Positions 23,749-31,901 of a stretch of DNA of 64,000 bases are shown piece by piece. Position 1 is the first letter of the stretch; every line of letters begins with the position of its first letter. This stretch comes from Streptomyces sp. CoH27 (lineage in GTDB: Bacteria; Actinomycetota; Actinomycetes; Streptomycetales; Streptomycetaceae): positions 138,836-202,835 of the forward strand of contig NZ_JAIQYY010000002.1 in the NCBI RefSeq assembly GCF_020181035.1, read 5' to 3'. Both the position numbers and the translations under genes were made by a program. Below the pieces are notes generated by a model. It was given only the letters and a program-made list of their open reading frames with translations, had not been told where the DNA came from and did not search any database.

Positions 23749-24327
23749 GTGACGGCCACGCCGTTCCCCGTCAGCGAGATCGTGGCGGCCCGCCGGCCGC
23801 ACCGAAAGGACGCCGCCCGCAACTACGACGCCCTGCTCGCTGCCGCCCGCGAGGCGTTCGCCGAGCACGGCTCGGACGCCTCTCTGGAGGACATCGCGCG
23901 CCGCGCGGGCGTCGGCATCGGCACCCTGTACCGGAACTTCCCCACCCGCCGCGACCTGTTCGAGAGCGTCTACGCCGACGACGTCAACGCCCTGTGCCAG
24001 GCAGCCGTGGAGATCGCGGACCGGGAGCCGTGGGAGGCGCTGACGGCCTGGCTGGACCGGTTCGCCGGGTACATGGTGACCAAGCGCGCGGTGCGGGAGG
24101 CGCTCAACGACGAGTCGGAGATCTTCCAGTCCTGCCGCGAGTCGATGTACTCGGCCGGGGGCCCGCTGCTGGAGCGCGCGCAGCAGGCCGGGGTGGCGCG
24201 GGCGGACATGGATTTCGGCGATCTGCTGCGGATGGTCGCCGGGATCACGGCCACGGCCTTCGACGACGACGCCCAGCGCGACCGGGTGCTGGCCATCGCC
24301 CTGGACGGCGTACGCACCCACCGCTGA
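23749..24327 (+). CDS. TetR/AcrR-family repressor
   Basis: 192 aa from GTG 23749 with AGGAGG 6 nt upstream. The N-terminal helix-turn-helix reads SLEDIARRAGVGIGTLYRNFPTRRDLFESV at residues about 43-72. The C-terminal ligand domain is typical of the SCO-type TetR regulators (ALTAWLDRFAGYMVTKRAV). Divergent from the MFS exporter, it presumably represses it and itself, with release by the exported drug. Confidence 0.9.
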   Translation: MTATPFPVSEIVAARRPHRKDAARNYDALLAAAREAFAEHGSDASLEDIARRAGVGIGTLYRNFPTRRDLFESVYADDVNALCQAAVEIADREPWEALTAWLDRFAGYMVTKRAVREALNDESEIFQSCRESMYSAGGPLLERAQQAGVARADMDFGDLLRMVAGITATAFDDDAQRDRVLAIALDGVRTHR

Positions 24328-24613
24328 GCGGCGGACATCGCCGATGCACCGCGGGTGGTCCCTCGACTGCGGGTCCGTTGTGGCCGGTCGCGCCCACACG
24401 GCGCAGCCGCACATCGACACTGTCCCACGCCTCGTGGGAAGCTGCGGTGCCGTCGGCCTCGTCTCGTACCGCCGCTGAGTGGCCACGCTCCCCACAGTCC
24501 CCCGGCCCCCTGCCCGCCGGCGCCGGCACCCGACGAAGTGTCCCGTGACCGGCCCCGATGCCGCACACCCTGTCGGCCCCGGCCCGCGCCGCGCGCTGGC
24601 TAGGGTCGGCCTC

Positions 24614-24967
24614 ATGACGCACAGCTTCGCGCTCCACATCCCCGACGCCGACCTCGAACCCGAGCCCCTCGACCCGGAGCAGATCGTCTCCGGGAACCCG
24701 GAGGTCACCGGGAAGGTGGTCTGGGAGTCGGCCGACGGCAGGCAGATCCGCGGGATCTGGCAGATCACCCCGGGCGTGGTCACGGACACGGAGGCGGACG
24801 AGCTGTTCGTGGTGATCAGCGGCTCGGCGACGATCGAGGTCGCGGGCGGACCGGTGCTGCGGGTGGGGCCGGGCGACATGGCGGTGCTGCGCGCCGGGGA
24901 CCGTACGACGTGGACGGTGCACGAGACGCTGCGCAAGGCCTACGCGATGAACGTCGGGAGCGCCTGA
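24614..24967 (+). CDS. cupin-fold protein (Cupin_3/EutQ-like)
   Basis: 117 aa from ATG 24614. The single cupin barrel is visible in IRGIWQITPGVVTDTEADELFVVISGSATIEV (read in parts) and LRVGPGDMAVLRAGDRTTWTV. The first cupin motif lacks the usual two histidines, so metal binding is doubtful. Members are small proteins of unknown role, often annotated as cupins for (S)-ureidoglycine or ethanolamine. It overlaps the convergent hydrolase gene by 28 bp. The 286-bp gap before it shows no clear feature. Confidence 0.75.
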   Translation: MTHSFALHIPDADLEPEPLDPEQIVSGNPEVTGKVVWESADGRQIRGIWQITPGVVTDTEADELFVVISGSATIEVAGGPVLRVGPGDMAVLRAGDRTTWTVHETLRKAYAMNVGSA

Positions 24968-25557
24968 GCCAGCCGCCCGACGCCGGCGACGAAGGCGTCG
25001 ACCACGGCCTGCGGCGGGTCGTCCGACGCGCCCGTGGTCCGCGCGGGGAGCGGCAGTTCCACCTGGACCCCGGCCAGCCGGGTCAGGTTGACCGGGTTCC
25101 GGGCGTGCAGTCCGCGCAGCCCGGCCGGTATCTCCTCCAGGTCCGTCACGATCCTGAACCGGGGCTCCAGGACCGCCAGTTCACGCGCGAGGACGAGCGA
25201 GGCCGCACGGTTCGCGCCGCCGAGGAAGAGGGTGTGCCAGGCCTCCTGCCGCAGGTGCCCGTGCAGGGAGACGGTGAGCGACACGCGGGAGCGGAACTCG
25301 TGCAGGAGCGCGCAGTGGTCGACGGCCATGCGCGGGGACGGCAGATGCACGGGCACGGCTGTATCCGGCTGGGTGAAGACGAGGCTGGTGACGCCGCAGC
25401 GCCGGGCGACCGACCCGGCGAGCTGGGCCGTGCCGCCCTCGCCGGAGCCGTGCAGCGCGAGCAGGCCGATGTCGCCGCGGCCCGGTTCGAGGGTCGCGAG
25501 CAGGGGTACGCCCTCGATCTCCAGGCGTTCGGTGCGGCTCAACGGACTCTCCCTCAC
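24940..25557 (-). CDS. poly-gamma-glutamate hydrolase-like (DUF867) protein
   Basis: 205 aa from GTG 25557, whose GTGA overlaps the stop of the LacI-type gene. The fold is that of phage PghP-type zinc peptidases: IGLLALHGSGEGGTAQLA gives the first histidine, VSLHGHLRQEAWHTLFLGG a second, and NPVNLTRLAGVQVELP the C-terminal NPxNLT/GxQxEL motif. Family members cleave poly-gamma-glutamate or related amides. Being coupled to a LacI regulator is unusual, and its substrate is unknown. Confidence 0.7.
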   Translation of the reverse strand: MRESPLSRTERLEIEGVPLLATLEPGRGDIGLLALHGSGEGGTAQLAGSVARRCGVTSLVFTQPDTAVPVHLPSPRMAVDHCALLHEFRSRVSLTVSLHGHLRQEAWHTLFLGGANRAASLVLARELAVLEPRFRIVTDLEEIPAGLRGLHARNPVNLTRLAGVQVELPLPARTTGASDDPPQAVVDAFVAGVGRLAQALPTFIA

Positions 25558-26585
25558 TCGGCGGGCTGGGCGGGCATGTTGTACGGCGTCACGACCTGGA
25601 TCGCGGAGGGCAGCGCCGGTCCGGCCGGGGGCAGCGCGCCGTGCGCCCGCATCACGAGGTGGCAGGCCTCGCGCATGTCCTGGCGCAGATCGTGGTGGAG
25701 CACGGCGGACAGCCGGTGCTCGCGCAGCAGGCGGGTGTTGTCGTGGTCGAGGTCATGGGCGATGAAGACCGCGCACGCGCGGCCGAGATCGGCGAAGGCG
25801 CGCAGGGTGGCGTTGTTGCCGCCGCCGATGGAGTACACGGCGCGGATCTCCGGGTCCCGTTCCAGGGCGGCCCGGACGAGGTCGTACTGGGTGGCGTCCA
25901 GGCCCTGTCCCTCGGCTATCTCCACCAGGGTGCGCTGCGGTTGCCGGGCCCTCATCACGCTGCGGAAGCCCATCTCGCGCTCCTCCTCGTTGCGGAAGAA
26001 ACCGCTGCTGAGGCTGGTGAGGACATTGCCGGGCCGGTCGCCGAGCCACTGCTCCATCAGATAGGCGGCGGTGGCGCCGGCGGCCCGGTTGTCGCTGCCG
26101 ACGTAGCCGATCCGGCCGCCGGCGGGCAGGTCGGTGACCAGGGTGACGACCGGGATGCCGGCCGCGGTGAGCCGGCCCACAGCGGCGGTGACCTCGGGGA
26201 CGTCCGGCGCCTTGAGGATCACGCCCTGGGAGCCGCGCCGGGCGATCCGGTCCAGCGTCCTGACCTGCTCGGCGGCCGGGCCGGTCTCGCGGAAGTGGAA
26301 GCGGGAGCGGACCACGGCCGGGTGCAGCGCGGGCAGTTCGGCCTCCAGAGCGGCGCGGACGGCGGTCGAGAACCGCTCGGGTGCCTGTACCACGATGTCG
26401 ACCATGAACGTACGGCCCACCAGCCGGACCTGGGTGCGCTGCCGGTCGAGGTCGGCGATGGCCCGGCGCACCTCCTGGGCGGTGCTCTCCCGCACCCCTC
26501 CCCTGCCGTTCAGCACACGGTCCACGGTGGCCTCGCTGAGACCCGCCTGACGTGCGATTTCCCGGATCGGGAACGGATGGCCCAC
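25554..26585 (-). CDS. LacI-family transcriptional regulator
   Basis: 343 aa. The helix-turn-helix IREIARQAGLSEATVDRVLNGRGGVRESTAQ is at residues 7-38. The periplasmic-binding-like ligand domain has the sugar-type pattern IPVVTLVTDLPAGGRIGYVGSDNRAAGATAA and VYSIGGGNNATLRA. It diverges from the dioxygenase gene at 26712 and most likely controls the inositol/sugar genes that follow. Two GAGGGGTTT repeats lie in the shared promoter. Confidence 0.88.
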   Translation of the reverse strand: MGHPFPIREIARQAGLSEATVDRVLNGRGGVRESTAQEVRRAIADLDRQRTQVRLVGRTFMVDIVVQAPERFSTAVRAALEAELPALHPAVVRSRFHFRETGPAAEQVRTLDRIARRGSQGVILKAPDVPEVTAAVGRLTAAGIPVVTLVTDLPAGGRIGYVGSDNRAAGATAAYLMEQWLGDRPGNVLTSLSSGFFRNEEEREMGFRSVMRARQPQRTLVEIAEGQGLDATQYDLVRAALERDPEIRAVYSIGGGNNATLRAFADLGRACAVFIAHDLDHDNTRLLREHRLSAVLHHDLRQDMREACHLVMRAHGALPPAGPALPSAIQVVTPYNMPAQPAE

Positions 26586-26598
26586 GGCTCGCCTCCTT

Positions 26599-26640
26599 GA
26601 GGGGTTTTTGATGGCTGGCTGCTGGTTGTTCGAGGGGTTT
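26599..26640. repeat. two direct GAGGGGTTT repeats in the divergent promoter
   Basis: GAGGGGTTT at 26599-26607 and 26632-26640, 33 bp apart (about three helical turns), between the LacI gene and the dioxygenase gene. Possible activator or repressor half-sites. TTGTTC with a 17-nt spacer and AAGAAT nearby is a weak promoter candidate. Confidence 0.3.
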
Positions 26641-26711
26641 GTACTGACAAGAATGACAGGGCCGGGCCGCCCGCGTGGCCGAACGTCCCCGCTCCCGAAA
26701 AGAGGACACCG

Positions 26712-27878
26712 ATGTCCGTCGCCTCCGCGTCAGGCCGCGCCTGGCTGTCCGAGCAGGACTGCGACCTCGACGCCTTCCGCGCCCTGACCGACCGGACGAC
26801 CCGCCTCGCGGACCACCCGCACGCCGCCTCCGTACGCGACGACGTCCTGCTGTACGACGCCGAGCGGCTGCGCACGGCCGGTGACCAGGACGGGCTGCGG
26901 GCCGAGCTGGTACGGGCCCTTGCCGACGGCCCCGGCATCGTCGTCGTCCAGGGCGCCTTCCCGGACCCGGCGGTCGTCGACCGGCTCACGGCCGTCTTCG
27001 ACGCGCTGATCGCCGAGCAGCACGCCTCCGGGGCGGTCGCCGGGGACCACTTCGCGCAGCCAGGCGCCAACGACCGGGTGTGGAACGCGCTGGAGAAGGC
27101 GGCCCTGTACGACCCGGAGGCGTTCGCCGACTACTACGCGAACGACATCCTCGCCCTGGTCTCGTCAGCCTGGCTGGGCCCCGGCTACCAGGTGACCTCG
27201 CAGGTCAACGTGGTCAACCCGGGCGGCGCCGGCCAGACGGTGCACCGGGACTACCACCTCGGCTTCCTGAGCAACGCGGTGGCGTCCGCCTATCCGGCGC
27301 ACGTCCACCGGCTCTCCCCCGTGCTCACGCTGCAGGGCGCGGTCGCCCACTGCGACATGCCGGTGGAGTCGGGTCCGACGCTGTATCTGCCGTACTCCCA
27401 GCTGTACGAGCCGGGCTATCTGGCCTGGCGGCTCCCGGAGTTCCAGGCGTACTTCGAGGAGCACCACGTCCAGCTGCCGCTCGCCAAGGGCGACGCGGTC
27501 TTCTTCAACCCCGCGCTCTTCCACGCCGCCGGGAGCAACCGCACCGCGGGCGTACGGCGCACCGCCAATCTGCTCCAGGTCTCGTCCGCGTTCGGGCGTG
27601 CGATGGAGACGGTGGACCGGGAGGCGGTGGCGGGCGCCGTGTTCCCGGTGCTGCTGCGGCGTGCGGCGCAGGGCGTGGATCAGGCGTGGCTGGAGCATGT
27701 GATCGCGGCGAGCGCCGAGGGCTACCCCTTCCCGACGAACCTCGACAGCGACCCGCCGGTGGACGGTCTGGCCCCGCCCTCGCAGGCGGACCTGGTACGG
27801 CGGGCGGTGCGCGAGGGATGGGATCCGGAGCTGCTGCGGACGCGGCTGCGGGCGAACGCCGAACGGCGCGAGAGCTGA
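26712..27878 (+). CDS. phytanoyl-CoA dioxygenase (PhyH) family Fe(II)/2-oxoglutarate oxygenase
   Basis: 388 aa. The iron facial triad is readable: HxD in QTVHRDYHLGF and the distal histidine in NPALFHAAGSNR, followed by an arginine (VRRTANLLQ) for 2-oxoglutarate. It is larger than minimal PhyH proteins, with helical extensions at both ends. It is the first gene of a plus-strand unit with an SDR and a Gfo/Idh dehydrogenase, so hydroxylation of a cyclitol- or sugar-like substrate is likely (inference). The start is supported by AAGAGGA upstream. Confidence 0.85.
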   Translation: MSVASASGRAWLSEQDCDLDAFRALTDRTTRLADHPHAASVRDDVLLYDAERLRTAGDQDGLRAELVRALADGPGIVVVQGAFPDPAVVDRLTAVFDALIAEQHASGAVAGDHFAQPGANDRVWNALEKAALYDPEAFADYYANDILALVSSAWLGPGYQVTSQVNVVNPGGAGQTVHRDYHLGFLSNAVASAYPAHVHRLSPVLTLQGAVAHCDMPVESGPTLYLPYSQLYEPGYLAWRLPEFQAYFEEHHVQLPLAKGDAVFFNPALFHAAGSNRTAGVRRTANLLQVSSAFGRAMETVDREAVAGAVFPVLLRRAAQGVDQAWLEHVIAASAEGYPFPTNLDSDPPVDGLAPPSQADLVRRAVREGWDPELLRTRLRANAERRES

Positions 27879-27893
27879 AAGGGCGAGCACATC

Positions 27894-28670
27894 ATGGGAC
27901 TTCTCGACGGCAGGGTGGTGCTCGTCAACGGCGGCAGCCAGGGCGTGGGGGCCGCGATCGCGCGGGCCGCCGTCCGCGAGGGCGCCGTCGTCGCGTTCAC
28001 CGGCCGCCGCAGCGAACCGGGTGAGGCGCTGGTGGCGGAGCTGGCGGCGGCCGGCGGCACGGCGATGTTCGTCCGCGCCGATCTCGCGGACGCCGAGCAG
28101 GCCAAGGCCGTGGTCGCCGAGGTGGTGGACGCGCACGGCCGGATCGACTGCCTGGTGAACTCGGCGGGGCTGACCTCCCGGGGCACCCTGCTGGACACCA
28201 CCCCGGAGCTGTTCGACCAGCACATCGCGATCAACCTGAAGGCGCCGTTCTTCGCGATGCAGGCCGCGGTCGCCGACATGGTGGCCCGCGAGGCGCCCGG
28301 CACGATCGTCAACATCATCACCTCGTCGGCGCACGGCGGGCAGCCGTTCCTGGCGCCGTACGTCGCCGCGAAGGCGGGCCTGGTGGGCCTGACCCGGAAC
28401 GCGGCGCACGCCCACCGCTGGGACCGGATCCGGATCAACGGTCTGAACATCGGCTGGACGGCGACGGAGGGCGAGGACGCCACCCAGCGCGCCTTCCACG
28501 GCGCCGGCGACGACTGGCGCGAGCAGGCCGCGGCGAAGCTGCCGATGGGCAAGCTCGGCCAGCCGGACGAAATCGCCGACTTCGTGGTCCTGCTGCTGTC
28601 CGACCACTCGGGCGTGGTCACCGGCTCGGTGATCGACTGGGACCAGAACGTGCTCGGCGGCCTCGACTAG
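27894..28670 (+). CDS. short-chain dehydrogenase/reductase (SDR)
   Basis: 258 aa classical SDR. The cofactor loop reads VNGGSQGVGAAIA (residues ~10-22) instead of TGxxxGxG. NSAG is the adenine-ring motif, the catalytic Ser is in IITSSAHGGQ, and YVAAK supplies Tyr and Lys. The C-terminal IADFVVLLLSDHSGVVTGSVIDWDQ is typical. It lies 15 bp after the dioxygenase and 34 bp before the Gfo/Idh gene. It probably oxidises a hydroxyl of the same cyclitol or sugar. Confidence 0.9.
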   Translation: MGLLDGRVVLVNGGSQGVGAAIARAAVREGAVVAFTGRRSEPGEALVAELAAAGGTAMFVRADLADAEQAKAVVAEVVDAHGRIDCLVNSAGLTSRGTLLDTTPELFDQHIAINLKAPFFAMQAAVADMVAREAPGTIVNIITSSAHGGQPFLAPYVAAKAGLVGLTRNAAHAHRWDRIRINGLNIGWTATEGEDATQRAFHGAGDDWREQAAAKLPMGKLGQPDEIADFVVLLLSDHSGVVTGSVIDWDQNVLGGLD

Positions 28671-28704
28671 AACTCCGCACCAACACCCTAGGAGCAACAC
28701 CCCC

Positions 28705-29718
28705 ATGCGTATCGGAATCCTCGGCCTCGGCCGTATCGGTGCCTTCCACGCCGAGACCCTCTCCAGCCTCGACGCCGTCGAGTCGCTCGTCGTCACCGAC
28801 CCGTTCGCGGACGCGGCCAAGGCCGCCGCCGAGCGGTTCGGGGCCGAGTTCGTCAAGGTCGTCGACTCGCCCGAGGCGCTGCTGGCCGCCGGGGTGGACG
28901 GCATCGTGGTGGCGGCCGCCACCGACGCCCACCCGGCCCTGATCCTGGCCGGCGTCGAGGCCGGCGTACCGGTCTTCTGCGAGAAGCCCGTCGCGAAGAC
29001 GATGACCGAGGGCGTCGAGGTGCTCAAGGCCGTCCAGGACAGCGGCGTACCGATCCAGATCGGCTACAACCGCCGTTTCGACGCGGGCTTCGCCTCCGCC
29101 CGGGCCGCCGTGCAGGCCGGTGAGCTGGGCAAGCTGCACACGGTCCGCTCCACGACCCTGGACCCGGCGCCGCCGCCCGCCGCGTACGTCGCCGCGTCGG
29201 GCGGGATCTTCCGCGACTGCTCCGTGCACGACTTCGACATCATCCGCTGGGTGACGGGCCGCGAGGTCACCGAGGTGTACGCGGTGGGCGGCAACCGCGG
29301 CGCCGACTACATCAAGGAGGCGGGCGACGCCGACACCACCGGCGCGATCCTCACTCTCGACGACGGCACGATCGCGGTGGTGTCCAACTCCCGCCACAAC
29401 GCCCGGGGTTACGACGTCCGCATGGAGCTGCACGGCTTCACGGACTCCATCGCGGTCGGCCTGGACGACAAGCTCCCGCTGCGCTCCGTCGAGCCCGGTG
29501 TCACCTTCCCCTCCGGCACACCGCACGACTTCTTCATGGACCGCTTCACGGCCGCCTACCGCGCCGAACTGACCGCGTTCACCGAGGTCGTGACCGGCGC
29601 CCGCCCGTCCCCGTGCACCATCGAGGACGCCCTGGAGGCCGGCTGGATCGCCGAGGCCTGCACCCTGTCCCTGCACGAGCACCGGCCGGTGACCATCGCG
29701 GAGGTCCGCCAGGCCTGA
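28705..29718 (+). CDS. Gfo/Idh/MocA-family dehydrogenase, inositol 2-dehydrogenase-like
   Basis: 337 aa. The Rossmann motif GILGLGRIGAFHAE is at the N-terminus. The catalytic lysine is in CEKPVAKT (residues ~93-100), and the conserved Asp/His pair is in GGIFRDCSVHDFDIIRW. Overall it reads like bacterial inositol 2-dehydrogenases (IolG/IdhA), which oxidise myo- or scyllo-inositol with NAD+. An IolE-like TIM-barrel gene nearby supports a cyclitol role. It is followed by a strong terminator. Confidence 0.85.
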   Translation: MRIGILGLGRIGAFHAETLSSLDAVESLVVTDPFADAAKAAAERFGAEFVKVVDSPEALLAAGVDGIVVAAATDAHPALILAGVEAGVPVFCEKPVAKTMTEGVEVLKAVQDSGVPIQIGYNRRFDAGFASARAAVQAGELGKLHTVRSTTLDPAPPPAAYVAASGGIFRDCSVHDFDIIRWVTGREVTEVYAVGGNRGADYIKEAGDADTTGAILTLDDGTIAVVSNSRHNARGYDVRMELHGFTDSIAVGLDDKLPLRSVEPGVTFPSGTPHDFFMDRFTAAYRAELTAFTEVVTGARPSPCTIEDALEAGWIAEACTLSLHEHRPVTIAEVRQA

Positions 29719-29727
29719 GCCGACAGG

Positions 29728-29755
29728 ACGGCGCCGGGCCGGTGCCCGGCGCCGT
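29728..29755. terminator. strong bidirectional terminator
   Basis: Perfect 12-bp stem ACGGCGCCGGGC/GCCCGGCGCCGT with a 4-nt loop and CTTTCGT after it. It separates the Gfo/Idh gene from the convergent small gene at 29766. Confidence 0.88.
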
Positions 29756-29765
29756 CTTTCGTGTC

Positions 29766-29954
29766 TCAGCCGCAGTACCGGATCAGCCACTCGTCGGGGT
29801 TGTACGTGTCCCGCGCCGGGTCCGGTACGGTCGCCGGGCTGGTCTCCACCGTGTCCTGCGGGCGTATCCGCTCGGGCAGCGTGCCGAAGCGGGTGCGGCG
29901 GGCCGCCGCGGCGTCGGTGTCCTGGGACGTGCGTGCTTCCGTACGGTGTGTCAT
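29766..29954 (-). CDS. 62-aa small protein of unknown function
   Basis: ATG 29954 preceded by GGGAGGA with 5-nt spacing, so translation is likely. Mostly polar, with N-terminal MTHRTEARTSQDTDAAAARR, a middle rich in T/P/E, and the C-terminal tail ARDTYNPDEWLIRYCG, which looks conserved-like and ends in Cys-Gly. No signal peptide or helix long enough to span a membrane. A candidate ECF-type promoter lies 40 nt upstream. It could be a peptide precursor, a small regulatory protein or a stress protein; I do not recognise the family. Confidence 0.6.
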   Translation of the reverse strand: MTHRTEARTSQDTDAAAARRTRFGTLPERIRPQDTVETSPATVPDPARDTYNPDEWLIRYCG

Positions 29955-29993
29955 CGCGTCCTCCCGTCTGCGCGGGCTTCCCCCGTCATCCTC

Positions 29994-30022
29994 ACAACGC
30001 CCGCGTGCCCCCGGTTGGTTCC
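29994..30022 (-). promoter_or_regulatory. candidate ECF-sigma promoter of the 62-aa protein
   Basis: On the minus strand GGAAC (30022-30018), an 18-nt spacer and CGTTGT (29999-29994) followed by GAGGATGACG. It is nearly the same as the element at 3888-3915, including AACCG after GGAAC and the GAGG/TGACG downstream of the -10. Expected 5' UTR about 35 nt. Confidence 0.48.
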
Positions 30023-30075
30023 CGGCCGTTTCCTGGCCGAATCCACCGGGGGCACGTAGGAAAGCGCGCGGCTCG

Positions 30076-30984
30076 TCAGGCCCCGCAGGAGCGCAGGAAC
30101 CGGCGGGTGCGGACCGCGATCGGCAGCGGCTTGTCCGGCTCGCAGGGGTACATGTCCTGCTCGACGATCGCGAACAGCTCCACGCCCAGCCGCTGCGCCG
30201 CCGCCAGCACCGGGCCCAGCTCCGGTACACCCGAGGGCGGTTCGCACATCACTCCCTGGGCGACGGCCGGCCCGAACGGGGTGCCCTTGGCCTGTACCTC
30301 GGCCAGGATCTCCGGGTCCACCTGCTTGAGGTGCAGATAGCCGATGCGCTCGCCGTAGGTCTCGATCAGCTTGACGCTGTCCCCGCCGCAGTAGGCGTAG
30401 TGCCCGGTGTCCAGGCAGAGGTTGACCAGCTCGGTGTCGGTCGAGTCCAGGAACCGTTCGACGTGGTCCTCGGTGTCGATGTGGGTGTCGGCGTGCGGGT
30501 GGACCACGATGTCCAGGCCGTAGGTCTCCTTGACCTCGTGGCCGAGCCGCTCCATGCCCTTGGTCAGGTGCGCCCACTGCTCGGCGGTCAGCTCCTGGGG
30601 TTCCAGGATCTCGGCGGTCTTGTCGTCCCGCCAGAAAGAGGGGATGACCACCAGGTGGCGCGCGCCCATGGCCTGGGTGAGCGCGGCGACCTGGCTGACG
30701 TGCGCCCAGGTCTGCTCCCAGACGGACGGGCCGCGGTGCATGCCGGTGAAGACCGTGCCCGCCGAGACCTTGAGGTTGCGCCGGGCCACCTCGTCCCTGA
30801 GCCGCGCCGGGTCGGTGGGGAGATAGCCGTACGGGCCGAGCTCGATCCACTCGTAGCCGGCCTCGGCCACCTCGTCCAGGAAGCGGTCCCAGGGGACCTG
30901 CTGCGGGTCGTCCGGGAACCAGACGCCCCAGGAGTCGGGGGCCGAGCCGACCCGGATGCGGTCCAGGGGGGTGGGGTGCGCCAT
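30076..30984 (-). CDS. TIM-barrel sugar isomerase/epimerase, inosose dehydratase (IolE)-like
   Basis: 302 aa AP-endonuclease-2/xylose-isomerase-like barrel. RIRVGSAPDSWGVWFPDDPQ and GYEWIELGPYGYLP are characteristic of IolE (2-keto-myo-inositol dehydratase). Metal-ligand candidates are in VVHPHADTHID, LCLDTGHYAYCGGD, YLHLKQVD and AIVEQDM. It would act after the inositol dehydrogenase (28705) in cyclitol breakdown. It is the last gene of the minus-strand operon with the sugar ABC importer, 2 bp after the ATPase. Confidence 0.82.
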   Translation of the reverse strand: MAHPTPLDRIRVGSAPDSWGVWFPDDPQQVPWDRFLDEVAEAGYEWIELGPYGYLPTDPARLRDEVARRNLKVSAGTVFTGMHRGPSVWEQTWAHVSQVAALTQAMGARHLVVIPSFWRDDKTAEILEPQELTAEQWAHLTKGMERLGHEVKETYGLDIVVHPHADTHIDTEDHVERFLDSTDTELVNLCLDTGHYAYCGGDSVKLIETYGERIGYLHLKQVDPEILAEVQAKGTPFGPAVAQGVMCEPPSGVPELGPVLAAAQRLGVELFAIVEQDMYPCEPDKPLPIAVRTRRFLRSCGA

Positions 30985-30986
30985 GG

Positions 30987-31898
30987 TCAGGGGGTTCCTT
31001 CCGGGGAGTTCGCCACGGGTGCGGTGAGGTCGCTCTCCTCGGGGAGTTCCTCGGTGTCGACGCCTCGTACCTGGGCCAGTTCGTGCTTGAGCGCGGCGAG
31101 TTCGGCGCCGCCGGCCATGTGGTTGGTCAGCTCCTCCAGACCGACCTCGCTGCGGTCGGCGGACAACTCCAGCGTGCCCAGCCGCAGGACGCTGAAGTGG
31201 TCGCCGACCATGTAGGCGTGGTGGGGGTTGTGGGTGATGAAGATGACGCCGAGCCCCCGGTCACGGGCGGCCGCGATGTACTTCAGCACCACCCCTGACT
31301 GCTTCACGCCCAGCGCGGCCGTCGGCTCGTCCAGGATCAGCACGCGGGCGCCGAAGTAGACGGCACGGGCGATGGCCACGCACTGGCGCTGGCCGCCGGA
31401 CAGGGTGCCGATGGGCTGTTCCAGGTCGTCCAGGACGATGCCCATGTTGCGCAGCTCCCGGTCGGCGGTCGCCTTCATCCCCGCGATGTCGAGCCGGCGG
31501 ACCGGCCAGGGGCCCCGGGTCATCTCCGAGCCGAGGAAGAAGTTCCGCCACACCGGCATCAGCGGCACGGTCGCCAGGTCCTGGTAGACCGTGGCGATGC
31601 CCTTGTCCAGGGCCTGGCGCGGGCTGGAGAAACGCACCGGGGTGCCGTCGACGAGGAACTCGCCCTCGGTGTGCTGGTGCAGCCCAGACACGATCTTGAT
31701 GAGGGTCGACTTGCCCGCGCCGTTGTCACCCAGCACACAGGTCACCCGGCCCTCGTGGACCTTCAGGTCGACCCCGTGCAGCGCCCGGATGTTGCCGTAG
31801 GACTTGCCCGCACCGCGCAGTTCGACCAGGAGGCCGTCGGCGGCGGGCTCGGTGTCCTGGACGACCGTGCCGTGGGTGCCTGCCGTGTTGTCAGTCAT
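30987..31898 (-). CDS. sugar ABC transporter ATP-binding protein (single domain)
   Basis: 303 aa. Walker [10 protein letters not shown], signature LSGGQRQ, Walker [12 protein letters not shown] and switch [10 protein letters not shown] are intact. Unlike RbsA/MglA it has only one nucleotide-binding domain, as in FrcA-type importers, with a long charged tail (residues ~255-303). It works with the permease 31902-32978 and the binding protein 32978-33997. The gap to the permease is 3 bp. Confidence 0.92.
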   Translation of the reverse strand: MTDNTAGTHGTVVQDTEPAADGLLVELRGAGKSYGNIRALHGVDLKVHEGRVTCVLGDNGAGKSTLIKIVSGLHQHTEGEFLVDGTPVRFSSPRQALDKGIATVYQDLATVPLMPVWRNFFLGSEMTRGPWPVRRLDIAGMKATADRELRNMGIVLDDLEQPIGTLSGGQRQCVAIARAVYFGARVLILDEPTAALGVKQSGVVLKYIAAARDRGLGVIFITHNPHHAYMVGDHFSVLRLGTLELSADRSEVGLEELTNHMAGGAELAALKHELAQVRGVDTEELPEESDLTAPVANSPEGTP

Positions 31899-31901
31899 CG
31901 G

